The notes: generated from the sequence alone by a model not told the origin. Numbered from the stretch's first letter, positions 1-6,096 are shown. The stretch: 11,557 nt of DNA from SM1-50 sp964467345 (GCA_964467345.1 CAYXPY010000049.1:1-11557); one strand, 5' to 3'. Program-made: numbers and translations.

Positions 1-69
1 AGAAAAAACCAGCAGGAGGAACACACTAGCGATGATGATAAAATGAACTGCCCGTCTCCGTGATATCAA
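1..69 (-). CDS. N-terminus of an exported or membrane protein (partial)
   Basis: The first 23 codons of a minus-strand gene that leaves the window on the left. They begin at TTG (69-67): Met-Ile-Ser, then three arginines within RRRAVHF, then a hydrophobic run IIIASVFLLLVF. That is the shape of a signal peptide or an N-terminal membrane anchor. The TTG is chosen because GAGGG (81-77) lies 7 nt upstream, an in-frame TAG precedes it with no ATG between, and a box A (CTTTTATATCC, about 125-115) would place the transcript start near 94. No function can be given from 23 residues. A chance open frame is the alternative. Confidence 0.45.
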   Translation of the reverse strand, partial: MISRRRAVHFIIIASVFLLLVFS

Positions 70-114
70 TCGAAAACCCTCATCCTATCTTTATTAATAA
101 AATAATCATCATGA

Positions 115-125
115 GGATATAAAAG
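115..125 (-). promoter_or_regulatory. Archaeal box A for the left-edge gene
   Basis: On the minus strand this reads CTTTTATATCC, a good TATA box. It predicts initiation near 94, about 25 nt before the TTG start at 69. The motif is nearly symmetrical, so it could also fire to the right, but only a 20-codon open frame (128-190) follows there. Confidence 0.4.
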
Positions 126-205
126 TTATGATGATGCCTCAGAACATCGTGCCGATTTCTCCTCAGAATCCTGATATCTTCATTAGGTGAACGTAAGAGC
201 ACGGT

Positions 206-224
206 TATAAAAAAAGGAAAAAAG
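206..224 (-). terminator. Oligo-T terminator after the tailed secreted protein
   Basis: Just past the TAA at 235-233, the minus strand has two T-runs in a row (TTTTTT, CC, TTTTTTT). This is the hairpin-free oligo-T form typical of archaeal termination. Confidence 0.5.
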
Positions 225-232
225 GATGATTC

Positions 233-1024
233 TTAGAAACCTAAAAGATATCGTAAAACCGGGAATATCAGAGGGTATCGCTGGAAGACTGAACACCAGA
301 ATTGCTTGAACGGTGAGTGAGAGGCTGAATGAGTCATGGTCAAAGATGGGTTTTGAGTATGTACAGCACCAGGGGTATCTCCCAGGTTATTCTTGGTCGC
401 CTTGGTGACTTCAGCGGATATTCTGCAGGTGTGACTCGGGTTCGAGGGGGATTTCCCGTCGATAAACAGGCTATTGCGATCATTCCACGCATCCAAAACA
501 GGAGCAGTGGTCGGCAGATCAGCACTAGAAAGCGCAGTGGCTGTATTATCATCCAAAGACCATTGGATGTATGTTACCAACATCCCATTTGAGAGTGGGA
601 GGTTGTTAAGGCTAGCCACTACATAGGAATCGATTGGAGGTTCGCCTGGGGGTGCAGCATCGTTTAAGATAATGATTGCGAGATCAATATCGCTTGTATC
701 TGTTTTAAAGAGATACTCACCAGTTTTCAACTCGATTCCGCAGGGGGCGGTTGTCGACATGTACACTCCGATATTAGGGTCTGGTTCAATGTCCGGTGCC
801 CTGGAGTTATAAATATATTTTCCTGTGATGGTATCATCCACATGAATCGTACCACCTAACAGATTATAGGAATCAGATATCTTGGTGACTTTCGCAACGA
901 TTTTGATCCCAATAAGATCAGACGCAGCAGGCAGAGCGTTTTGAGCATCCACTGCAGCGGTTGCAGGTACCAGGGCTATGAGTATCAGCATACATACAAT
1001 ACCACCCATGATTTTAGGTTCCAT
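233..1024 (-). CDS. Secreted beta-rich protein with C-terminal amphipathic tail
   Basis: A 263-aa exported protein of unknown role. Residues 1-27 form a signal peptide (Lys4, hydrophobic core IVCMLILIALVPA, likely cleavage after ATAAVDA). Residues about 38-212 look like one beta-sandwich: 'LLGGTIHVDDTITGKYIY', an Asp/Pro-rich turn, a hydrophobic strand LAIIILND and a late 'LPTTAPVLDAW'. From memory this layout resembles domains found in many bacterial PEP-CTERM secreted proteins, but I cannot name the family. A Ser/Thr/Asn-rich linker follows, then a distinctive tail (residues 238-263) with PFxxFW, then FP and LRYLLGF, which may be a surface-sorting or anchoring signal. An earlier in-frame ATG at 1048 exists. 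The ATG at 1024 is preferred because GGGGG lies just upstream and the signal peptide then starts properly. It is transcribed alone, with a shared 28-nt element upstream. Confidence 0.85.
   Translation of the reverse strand: MEPKIMGGIVCMLILIALVPATAAVDAQNALPAASDLIGIKIVAKVTKISDSYNLLGGTIHVDDTITGKYIYNSRAPDIEPDPNIGVYMSTTAPCGIELKTGEYLFKTDTSDIDLAIIILNDAAPPGEPPIDSYVVASLNNLPLSNGMLVTYIQWSLDDNTATALSSADLPTTAPVLDAWNDRNSLFIDGKSPSNPSHTCRISAEVTKATKNNLGDTPGAVHTQNPSLTMTHSASHSPFKQFWCSVFQRYPLIFPVLRYLLGF
236..313 (-). other. C-terminal tail motif, intact copy
   Basis: Codons for the last 26 residues. The pattern is P-F-x-x-F-W, four residues, F-x-x-[FY]-P, three residues, P-x-L-R-x-L-x-G-aromatic. It is amphipathic, ends exactly at the stop codon, and follows a low-complexity Ser/Thr linker. 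That position fits a sorting or anchoring tail. It is not the PGF-CTERM form: there is no PGF triplet and no terminal Arg cluster. A second, frameshifted copy lies at 3505-3583. Confidence 0.5.
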
Positions 1025-1079
1025 GATCTTTTTCCCCCATTGATACATTCAGATAAGAGTTCATATCACCGTTATTGAT

Positions 1080-1107
1080 TTAAATGTTTGGTGTCAATAA
1101 AAATCAC
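1080..1107 (-). promoter_or_regulatory. Shared promoter element, copy A
   Basis: A 28-nt block matching 8757-8784 at 25 of 28 positions; all three differences are transitions. On the minus strand it runs GTGATTTTTAT, then a variable TTGACA, then CCAAACATTTAA, where the last part reads as a BRE plus box A. It predicts a start near 1057, a leader of about 33 nt to the ATG at 1024. The conserved part upstream of the box A (about 1091-1107) may bind a regulator. Confidence 0.6.
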
Positions 1108-1183
1108 CTTGTTGGATGGATGGGGCAAGCAGAGACACAGTTTCTAGGATCCATGTTCCTACCTGGTTGATTTCTCACGGTCT

Positions 1184-1312
1184 TTATAAAAAAGTGTCAT
1201 CTATTGTTTTTTCAATAGAGAGTAGCTTATCGTGGCATCCATGACAGATATGTGAATGATTGTCTGATCCTAGTTCTTGTTTACAGATGTTGCAGTATCT
1301 TGTTTCGCTCAT
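1184..1312 (-). CDS. 42-aa zinc-ribbon miniprotein
   Basis: A very small protein holding one complete zinc-binding module. Cys7-x2-Cys10 (YCNICKQELG) is followed after 12 residues by Cys23-x2-Cys26 (ICHGC), with extra His at 19, 21, 24 and 28. An acidic-helical end (SIEKTIDDTFL) completes it. The four cysteines should bind one Zn2+ in a ribbon or treble-clef fold. The partner and role are unknown; such miniproteins often act as nucleic-acid or protein adaptors (general knowledge, not shown here). The start is firm: GGAGG at 1325-1321 sits 8 nt before the ATG, and a box A at 1361-1354 puts the transcript start near 1331. It stands alone between the protease terminator and the tailed-protein promoter. 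Confidence 0.75.
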   Translation of the reverse strand: MSETRYCNICKQELGSDNHSHICHGCHDKLLSIEKTIDDTFL

Positions 1313-1353
1313 GATGAACTCCTCCACCGTACGGCTTTGTAAATAAGTCATCA

Positions 1354-1361
1354 CTTAAATA
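1354..1361 (-). promoter_or_regulatory. Box A for the 42-aa zinc-ribbon gene
   Basis: TATTTAAG on the minus strand, about 25 nt upstream of an inferred start near 1331. Its surroundings (CACTTAAAT, then ATTGA and an A-run on the plus strand) partly resemble the 28-nt element at 8757-8784 but with a shorter spacer. Confidence 0.5.
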
Positions 1362-1368
1362 CATATTG

Positions 1369-1377
1369 AAAAAAAAA
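1369..1377 (-). terminator. T9 terminator of the S8 protease gene
   Basis: Nine consecutive Ts on the minus strand, about 17 nt after the TAG stop (1396-1394) of the protease gene. They lie directly before the box A of the next gene, so one short segment ends one transcript and starts the next. Confidence 0.55.
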
Positions 1378-1393
1378 GACAAGGTGGAGTATA

Positions 1394-3340
1394 CTATTGT
1401 ATTCCTATGACGAAGAAGAGGATGACGGTCCCTGTTTTGGTCTGGGTCGCCGATACTTCTTCAGCGCAGCTGACCGCTACGTGTATAGTGGTCTTTCCAA
1501 ACCCAAGAATTGGTTTATCGACGATGGTCTTTGACTCTCCTACGGTAAGTCCGATGAGTGTGGTATTCTTCGTTTTTCCATAAAGGATGAAACCATCGGT
1601 CAGCGAGATGGTGGAGACGATCTTTGTTGCATTAAGGGTCCCGGTGTTTGTGATCTCAACAGTGATGCCAAGACCGCCTGTGATAGTGATCTGGAATTGA
1701 GGAAAGGCTGTTACCTGGACGGTTTTGGTTATGTTCCCTGTTTTTCCAAAGGCGTCGGTCACTTGGAGCGTCACGGGATACCATCCTGTACTTGCCCATG
1801 CATGCATCGCATCCGGGGTCGTATGGTTTTCATCATAAACACCGTCGTTGTCCCAGTCCCATTCATAGACAGAGATGTTCCCATCAGGATCAGAGCTTGC
1901 AGATGCATCAAAGAACGTGTGTTGCTGAATGTCTGGGTTGTGTGGTGTCCATGAAAAATCTGCGACAGGGGGTTGGTTTAACGCATTTAACGCTTTATAC
2001 GCGTTGAGTCGTCCTGTGCCGATGTACTCTGTTGAGTTGTATGGGTCGACGTTCTCGCATATCAGGGATTCTACTTCTTTATTCGTGAGCGAAGGATATT
2101 TTGATAGCAGCAGGGCACCGACACCAGCGACCATGGGGGTTGCAGCAGAAGTACCGGATGCGTAGGTATAGTTTTGTGTATGTCCGTTGTCGTTCATGGT
2201 GACATGGTAGGTCGGCATCGTAGAGTAGATAAGGTTGCCTGGTGCAGCGATATCCACCCAGTCTCCATAGTTACTCCCGTACCCTGCACCCCATTCGTTT
2301 GGTGAACATCTTGTGTCGTTCTGGGTTGTCGCAGCAACCGCAGTAACGTTAGGATACGACGCGGGATACATCTTATTCGGTGTATTGTGGTTTCCCGCTG
2401 CTGCACATAAAAAGGCTCCTTTGCTGTAGGCATAGTCGATTGCGTTATGCAGCAGGCTTGAGTTGAGAAAGGTAAAGCTCATACTGAGGATTTCTGCATC
2501 GTTGTCAGCCGCGTATTTAATGGCTTGTGCTGTTTTGACATCATCGAACCATCCGGTCGCGTTGATGATTTTCAACGACATAATTCTACAGTTCCAGGCG
2601 ACTCCCGCGATCCCCAGAGCGTTGTGTGTGGCTGCTGCCGCGATCCCAGCGCAGTACGTGCCATGGCCGTACCCGTCATCTGGATTGCTGTCGTTATAGT
2701 AGAAATCCCAGCCGTAACCATCATCGATATACCCGTTGGTGTCATCATCGAGTCCGTTGTTCGGGATTTCATCGGTGTTATTCCATAGTTTTGTTGCAAG
2801 CTCTGGATGGGTCGCATCAATGCCTGTGTCGATGATGGCGATCGTCACGTCTGGGCTGCCTTGTTCGATGTCCCATGCTGCTGGTGCGTGGATGTCGCAG
2901 CCGGGGGTTCCCCCGAGTTGTCCTGTGTTTTTTAGGGACCATTGATCACTAAAATTCGTATCATTCGGGATGGTGCAGAGACAGCCGATTAGGTTCGGTT
3001 CTGCGTAGAGCACATCAGGACAGTTCGCATAGTCTTTTACAATGGAGAGGATCTCTGATTGCTTTGGGACATGGAGCAGGTAGATGTCATCAAGTATCGT
3101 ATCTTTCGCGTCTGGGAACAGTGTTTCATAGTTGAGTACTTGGTGTTGTTCATGTAGCTCTTGAAGCAAGGGTGTTGAGAAACAGATGCCTTTGTGTAGT
3201 TTTACGATGAACTCCCCTGGTCGGTACACCAGCTCTGGTTGGGTAGTGGAGAATTCCTTGTCTGTTGTTCCTGCAGGAGGTATCATACTTATCAGCACTA
3301 CTATACAACAGAGAATGATGCTGATATGTTGGTTGTTCAT
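1394..3340 (-). CDS. Secreted subtilisin-like (S8) serine protease with PKD domain
   Basis: A 648-aa exported endopeptidase. Residues 1-25 form a signal peptide. Residues about 38-115 form a propeptide (YRPGEFIVKL; LYAEPN), probably an intramolecular chaperone removed on maturation. The catalytic domain (about 125-455) has the full triad: Asp171 in IAIIDTGID, His226 in GYGHGTYCAGI and Ser395 in ASGTSAATPMVAG. Asn317 (AAAGN) is the oxyanion-hole residue. A Ca2+-binding-like Asp/Asn-rich loop lies at 187-223. A PKD domain follows (about 456-543: PPVADFSW, SSDPDGNIS, YEWDWDNDG), then a beta-rich domain of about 85 residues ending in a hydrophobic tail, VILFFVIGIQ. Many Asn-x-Ser/Thr sites fit an N-glycosylated surface enzyme. 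AGGA lies 6 nt before the ATG. It is monocistronic, with its own promoter and terminator. Family identity is very secure; the substrate is unknown. Confidence 0.95.
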   Translation of the reverse strand: MNNQHISIILCCIVVLISMIPPAGTTDKEFSTTQPELVYRPGEFIVKLHKGICFSTPLLQELHEQHQVLNYETLFPDAKDTILDDIYLLHVPKQSEILSIVKDYANCPDVLYAEPNLIGCLCTIPNDTNFSDQWSLKNTGQLGGTPGCDIHAPAAWDIEQGSPDVTIAIIDTGIDATHPELATKLWNNTDEIPNNGLDDDTNGYIDDGYGWDFYYNDSNPDDGYGHGTYCAGIAAAATHNALGIAGVAWNCRIMSLKIINATGWFDDVKTAQAIKYAADNDAEILSMSFTFLNSSLLHNAIDYAYSKGAFLCAAAGNHNTPNKMYPASYPNVTAVAATTQNDTRCSPNEWGAGYGSNYGDWVDIAAPGNLIYSTMPTYHVTMNDNGHTQNYTYASGTSAATPMVAGVGALLLSKYPSLTNKEVESLICENVDPYNSTEYIGTGRLNAYKALNALNQPPVADFSWTPHNPDIQQHTFFDASASSDPDGNISVYEWDWDNDGVYDENHTTPDAMHAWASTGWYPVTLQVTDAFGKTGNITKTVQVTAFPQFQITITGGLGITVEITNTGTLNATKIVSTISLTDGFILYGKTKNTTLIGLTVGESKTIVDKPILGFGKTTIHVAVSCAEEVSATQTKTGTVILFFVIGIQ

Positions 3341-3419
3341 ACTGTATCCTGACTTGGGAGAGAAGACCAGGCGACGTATTCCTGATGCCTCCCCCTGTAG
3401 TACTTATCTAATATGGTTC

Positions 3420-3431
3420 CTTTATAAAAAC
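3420..3431 (-). promoter_or_regulatory. Promoter (box A) of the S8 protease gene
   Basis: The minus strand reads TTTTTATAAAGG, a TATA box in an otherwise mixed region. It predicts a transcript start near 3400 and a leader of about 60 nt, longer than for most genes here. Confidence 0.45.
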
Positions 3432-3477
3432 ATATCCTGGGATGAAGCAACGGGGAGGCAGTGTTACGGTGTACAGA

Positions 3478-3607
3478 CTACGAGATAAAAGAAAGGTGTT
3501 GGTTTTCGTATCCCATCAGATGTCTAAGGAAAAGGGACTGCAAAAGGGAATTGTTTGAAGAATCTATCCCAGAATGATTGGAATGGGATAGGGAACAAGT
3601 AGGGCAT
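3478..3607 (-). pseudogene. Frameshifted remnant of a tailed secreted-protein gene
   Basis: The minus strand encodes MPYLFPI, then PFQSFWDRFFKQFPFAVP, then hits a TAG at 3526-3524. Removing one T from the T4 run (3530-3533 area) restores FLRHLMGY followed by nine more residues to a TAG at 3480-3478. The repaired peptide matches the C-terminal tail of the secreted protein at 233-1024: PF..FW, F, FP, P, LR.L.G all align, about 11 identities over 25 positions. No Shine-Dalgarno precedes it, and the rest of the gene is missing. It looks like the 3' end of a lost gene. A sequencing indel in the homopolymer could explain the shift but not the missing front. Confidence 0.5.
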
Positions 3608-3611
3608 GGTT

Positions 3612-3648
3612 ACCGAAGGGTTCCTTCGCCACTTGCGGCTCCGTCGGT
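3612..3648. repeat. GC-rich inverted-repeat patch
   Basis: CGAAGG, GTT, CCTTCG (3614-3628) is a perfect 6-bp hairpin. An outer arm pairs ACCGAAGG (3612-3619) with CCGTCGGT (3641-3648) at 7 of 8. The patch is markedly GC-richer than its flanks and sits between the tail remnant and the T8 terminator. It may be a dispersed repeat or scar, or just part of the terminator region. Confidence 0.3.
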
Positions 3649-3656
3649 TCAATTGT

Positions 3657-3664
3657 AAAAAAAA
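3657..3664 (-). terminator. T8 terminator of the six-module zinc protein gene
   Basis: Eight Ts on the minus strand (CACCTCTTTTTTTTAC), about 38 nt after the TAA at 3704-3702. Oligo-T without a hairpin before it, as expected for archaea. Confidence 0.5.
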
Positions 3665-3701
3665 GAGGTGCGGTGATAGAGAGATTTTGTGTTGAACTGA
3701 T

Positions 3702-4829
3702 TTAATTGTGCAGCTTTTTCTCAGGGAGGCTCTTTGGTCGGGTTTTCTTTTGTTCACTTTTCTGTTTCGCTCGTTTCGCATCGCAGGCTTTGCAGGAGGG
3801 GTTTAATCCGTCCCTGCTTTCTTTTCGATGGTAAAAGCTGCTGAGCGGTAATGTCTGCTGGCAGGTCCGACAGGTTTTTTCAGTGACAGCAAATAAGGTG
3901 AAGTCCGTCTGTGCGCGTGCTCGGTCCTGTGCCCATTGGGTCTTCAGGTTATGATAATATGTTGTTGCGCAGTCCTTGCACATGTAAAGCAGGCCGTCTT
4001 TTGCCTTTCGGTGTTTACTGAACTCCGAGGCAGGCAGGATTTTTTTGCAGTGTGTACATTGTTTTTCCAGGGGTTTTTCTTCATTCTGCCATCGCGCAAT
4101 GAGTGCGCCTCGTCGTTCTTTTTCGCAATCCTTACACGCGCTGTTGTATCCATCTGAGCTGTTACGATTCTTAGGAAAACGATGAATCGGTAAGCTGCGG
4201 TTACAATGCTTGCAGGTCTTCTTCTGGATCTTAAGCGGTGTTGCGAGGCGTCGTTTTTCCCAGGTTCGTATGTACGTCTCCTGTTTGTGGTGAACGCATG
4301 GTTTGCAGTACACAGCATAGCCGTCTTTGGTGTTCTTGTCGGAGTAGAAGGATGCGAGTGGCAACGTCTGTTTGCAGGAGGCGCAGGTTTTCTCTGTTTT
4401 GCCTTGAGAGGTCCGTTCTTGCTGGTAGTGTATCTGTGCCTTGGTCTGGTATGCCTTGCGGCAGGTCTTGCAGGTTGACCGAAGTCCGTCTTTGGTGTTG
4501 GTACTGTGGTGGAACGCCTCAGCGGGCAGGGTGCGCTTGCAGGTTGAACAGGTTTTATGGGAGGGGTATCCTTTGCGTAGGAATTCTTCTTTCCAACGCG
4601 TGTGTGCCTTGGTCGTCTTCTTCTGAAGGCATGCTTTGCAGATGTACAGACGTCCGTCCTTCCTTGATGAATCGCGTGTGAACTCCTGGAGGGGTTTCGT
4701 CTGATGGCAATGGCGGCACTGCTTTGTCTGCGGAGGCGTCGGATTTGGTTTCTTGGATTTCTTTCTTCGCTTCAGGGGCCGATGATGTTTTTTTTGAAGG
4801 AAGAACGGAAGACTATACCGTTGAGTCAT
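3702..4829 (-). CDS. Six-module CxxC/CxxC zinc-finger protein
   Basis: A 375-aa basic cytoplasmic protein built almost wholly of one module repeated six times. Each core is exactly 30 residues: Cys-x2-Cys, x22, Cys-x2-Cys, with 'LP...F' after the first pair and 'DG....CK.C' at the second. Cores start at residues 38, 94, 149, 206, 258 and 320 and are joined by Lys/Arg-rich helical linkers, several with a Trp (HTRWKEEF, YIRTWEKR, LIARWQNE). All 24 cysteines are present, so six Zn2+ sites are expected. Single copies of this module are common in phage proteins and near HNH or endonuclease-VII-like nucleases (from memory). No HNH catalytic motif is visible here, so binding of DNA or RNA is the likeliest role. 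The ends are Lys/Arg-rich (KKHHRPLKRRKKSKK). An ATG at 4865 is rejected because it lies upstream of the inferred transcript start. Confidence 0.8.
   Translation of the reverse strand: MTQRYSLPFFLQKKHHRPLKRRKKSKKPNPTPPQTKQCRHCHQTKPLQEFTRDSSRKDGRLYICKACLQKKTTKAHTRWKEEFLRKGYPSHKTCSTCKRTLPAEAFHHSTNTKDGLRSTCKTCRKAYQTKAQIHYQQERTSQGKTEKTCASCKQTLPLASFYSDKNTKDGYAVYCKPCVHHKQETYIRTWEKRRLATPLKIQKKTCKHCNRSLPIHRFPKNRNSSDGYNSACKDCEKERRGALIARWQNEEKPLEKQCTHCKKILPASEFSKHRKAKDGLLYMCKDCATTYYHNLKTQWAQDRARAQTDFTLFAVTEKTCRTCQQTLPLSSFYHRKESRDGLNPSCKACDAKRAKQKSEQKKTRPKSLPEKKLHN
3783..4682 (-). repeat. Array of six ~55-codon zinc modules
   Basis: Protein-level tandem repeat inside the zinc-finger gene; modules 2-6 and part of 1 lie in this span, with the first Cys of module 1 at 4718. 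Spacing between successive first cysteines is 56, 55, 57, 52 and 62 codons. The 30-residue core length never varies, while the linkers do. Module 6 is nearest to modules 2 and 3 (TLP, FY, DG). This suggests serial duplication with selection on the metal site. Confidence 0.7.
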
Positions 4830-4840
4830 TGCTTGTTTCG

Positions 4841-4845
4841 CCTCC
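4841..4845 (-). promoter_or_regulatory. Shine-Dalgarno fixing the zinc-protein start
   Basis: GGAGG on the minus strand, 11 nt before the ATG at 4829. The same 11-nt spacing recurs before the 38-aa gene and the GT2 gene. Confidence 0.55.
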
Positions 4846-4871
4846 CGGTTGCCTTTCTTTTTCAACGTTCT

Positions 4872-4884
4872 TTAATATATATAT
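4872..4884 (-). promoter_or_regulatory. Box A of the six-module zinc protein gene
   Basis: An uninterrupted TATATATATTAA stretch on the minus strand. It places transcription start near 4853, downstream of the ATG at 4865 and 24 nt before the ATG at 4829, which decides the start codon. Confidence 0.55.
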
Positions 4885-4945
4885 CAGATGCTCCCGGCTA
4901 ATACTTCTTATGATACAAGAAATCATTCTCCCTTGATTTAAACAT

Positions 4946-5230
4946 TTTCAATCATTCAGAGAGGGAAAAATAAACGACCGCGGGTCTGGACAGTTGATTT
5001 TTATCTCTTCAGGGGAGGATTGTCTCGTGACGTCGGTGGATCACGTGTTCTTGTCCGGGGACTGCATCTGTTCGCTGGGGGGGAGAAATCTACAAGTGGG
5101 CATACAACAGCCGCTCTTTTTCTTTCTTTTGTTAGTATTGTTTTGTTGAGGTTCACTTGCTTCTTGGAATGCGCTGATCGTATTGTCAGGATACCCTTTT
5201 TTTTTCAACCCTATAGGATGTGTTCTTTTC
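4946..5230. other. Gene-poor AT-rich spacer
   Basis: No supported gene. The plus strand has long T-runs (5195-5204, 5234-5240, 5253-5260). A plus open frame from 5020 encodes hydrophobic residues only because of these runs, and its GGAGG touches the TTG. On the minus strand a Lys-rich open frame from 5238 to 5041 lacks its own ribosome site. Confidence 0.4.
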
Positions 5231-5347
5231 TTATTTTTTTTCTAATAGCTTTACTTTTTTTTCCAGGCACAGTATTTTTCCGTGTAGGATTCTGAGGGCA
5301 CCATCGATGTCTTCTCTCCAATCATCATATTCTTGATTATCGCTCAT
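5231..5347 (-). CDS. 38-aa charged helical miniprotein
   Basis: A short protein with an acidic front (MSDNQEYDDWREDID) and a basic leucine-rich back (ILCLEKKVKLLEKK). It should form one amphipathic helix, perhaps a coiled coil. GGAGG at 5363-5359 lies 11 nt before the ATG, the same geometry as two larger genes here. Box A candidates are tttatat at 5378-5384, which is uncomfortably close, and a better one at 5430-5440. The gene ends in an A8 tract followed by TAA. One A fewer would run the frame on to a TGA at 5043-5041 and give a protein of about 100 residues with a Cys-rich segment (SGCCMPTC). No family recognised. Confidence 0.55.
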   Translation of the reverse strand: MSDNQEYDDWREDIDGALRILHGKILCLEKKVKLLEKK

Positions 5348-5429
5348 TGTGTGTTCCGCCTCCATCTTTACTATTCGTTTATATCACTCTTCATTATTAT
5401 TGATTATCAAGGAATACTTTTTCGTCCAT

Positions 5430-5440
5430 GATATATAAAC
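5430..5440. promoter_or_regulatory. Symmetrical TATA element
   Basis: GATATATAAAC reads as a box A on either strand. To the left it predicts a start near 5409 for the 38-aa gene. To the right it predicts a start near 5461, just before the ATG of the 48-codon frame at 5474. Confidence 0.35.
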
Positions 5441-5473
5441 ATTTCATGACAAAATACCAAAAAATAAGCTGAG

Positions 5474-5620
5474 ATGAACCAGATAGTGCGTTTGGAAGAG
5501 ATGAGGAGCCATTTGAGATGCCTCCCTCACCGGTTCATCACCTGTGTAGGGGGAGACACGTATTTCTTGGAACACTATCCTTTAACACATTCGAAGGGTG
5601 GGCAGAGCAGTGAGACGTAG
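5474..5620 (+). CDS. Candidate 48-aa protein, weak
   Basis: An ATG-started frame of 48 codons (MNQIVRLEEMRSHLRC...) ending TAG. In favour: a TATA element at 5430-5440 puts the transcript start about 13 nt before the ATG, and the first half looks like an amphipathic helix. Against: no Shine-Dalgarno is visible, it resembles nothing I know, and the length could be chance. Listed because the surrounding 380 nt hold no better gene. Confidence 0.25.
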   Translation: MNQIVRLEEMRSHLRCLPHRFITCVGGDTYFLEHYPLTHSKGGQSSET

Positions 5621-5686
5621 TAAACACAAAATAAAAAGAAAAAAACAGTTGATTCTTTCGTTTTGTACAATTTCAAAGAGACAACT

Positions 5687-5694
5687 CTTATATT
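5687..5694 (+). promoter_or_regulatory. Box A of the 73-aa membrane protein gene
   Basis: CTTATATT on the plus strand, predicting a start near 5716 and a leader of about 16 nt. Confidence 0.4.
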
Positions 5695-5731
5695 GATTCA
5701 TACCGTACTCCTTCACAGGGAAGAAAAAAAA

Positions 5732-5953
5732 ATGGATACAAAAAAAGTATTGTTACTCATTGGAATCCTACTGACTGTCAGTTCTGCACTCTTGCTTATC
5801 TTTGGATATCGCCTGAGAGCGCTCTGGCCAACGACGACGACTCTGTATGAAATTGGTATCCCCGCTGTTATTGGTATTGTAGGTATAACTTTTTTTGGAT
5901 TGGCTGGAACGTTGTTTACAATTAGCTTTGCAAAGAAAAAAACTAGTGAATGA
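5732..5953 (+). CDS. Small two-helix membrane protein
   Basis: 73 residues. Lys4 and Lys5 precede a first membrane helix (about 6-25, VLLLIGILLTVSSALLLIFGY), a short polar loop follows (RLRALWPTTTTLYE), then a second helix (about 41-66, IGIPAVIGIVGITFFGLAGTL), and a Lys-rich end (FAKKKTSE). By the positive-inside rule both ends face the cytoplasm. The frame is open further up to 5663, but the ATG at 5732 suits the topology, follows GGGA, and lies 16 nt after the transcript start predicted from the box A. It is the only plus-strand gene between two minus-strand genes and is probably transcribed alone. Function unknown. Confidence 0.65.
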   Translation: MDTKKVLLLIGILLTVSSALLLIFGYRLRALWPTTTTLYEIGIPAVIGIVGITFFGLAGTLFTISFAKKKTSE

Positions 5954-6088
5954 TCATGACGATGCGGAGAGGTTCGAGAGTTCATTAAAACCATACCCAA
6001 AGAATCTGATACCAACTGTTCAATTTCATCTAAAATGATAGATAATAATCAATTCTAAGGCACTTTTCAGCCACGGAGAGCCAAGAAG

Positions 6089-6096
6089 TTTTTTTT
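6089..6096 (+). terminator. T8 run, possible terminator of the membrane protein gene
   Basis: Eight Ts on the plus strand, about 135 nt after the stop at 5953. The distance is long, so the assignment is tentative. Confidence 0.3.

Noticed and set aside
4830..4865. Upstream ATG at 4865 extending the zinc protein by 12 residues
   Set aside because: It lies upstream of the transcript start predicted from the box A at 4872-4884 and has no ribosome site; the ATG at 4829 has GGAGG.
4827..4926. Minus-strand 37-codon leader frame before the zinc protein
   Set aside because: GGGAG lies only 1-2 nt from its ATG, and the likely transcript start is downstream of it.
5020..5295. Plus-strand 91-codon hydrophobic frame
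   Set aside because: Its hydrophobic residues come from T-runs, its GGAGG touches the TTG start codon, and it overlaps a better minus-strand gene.
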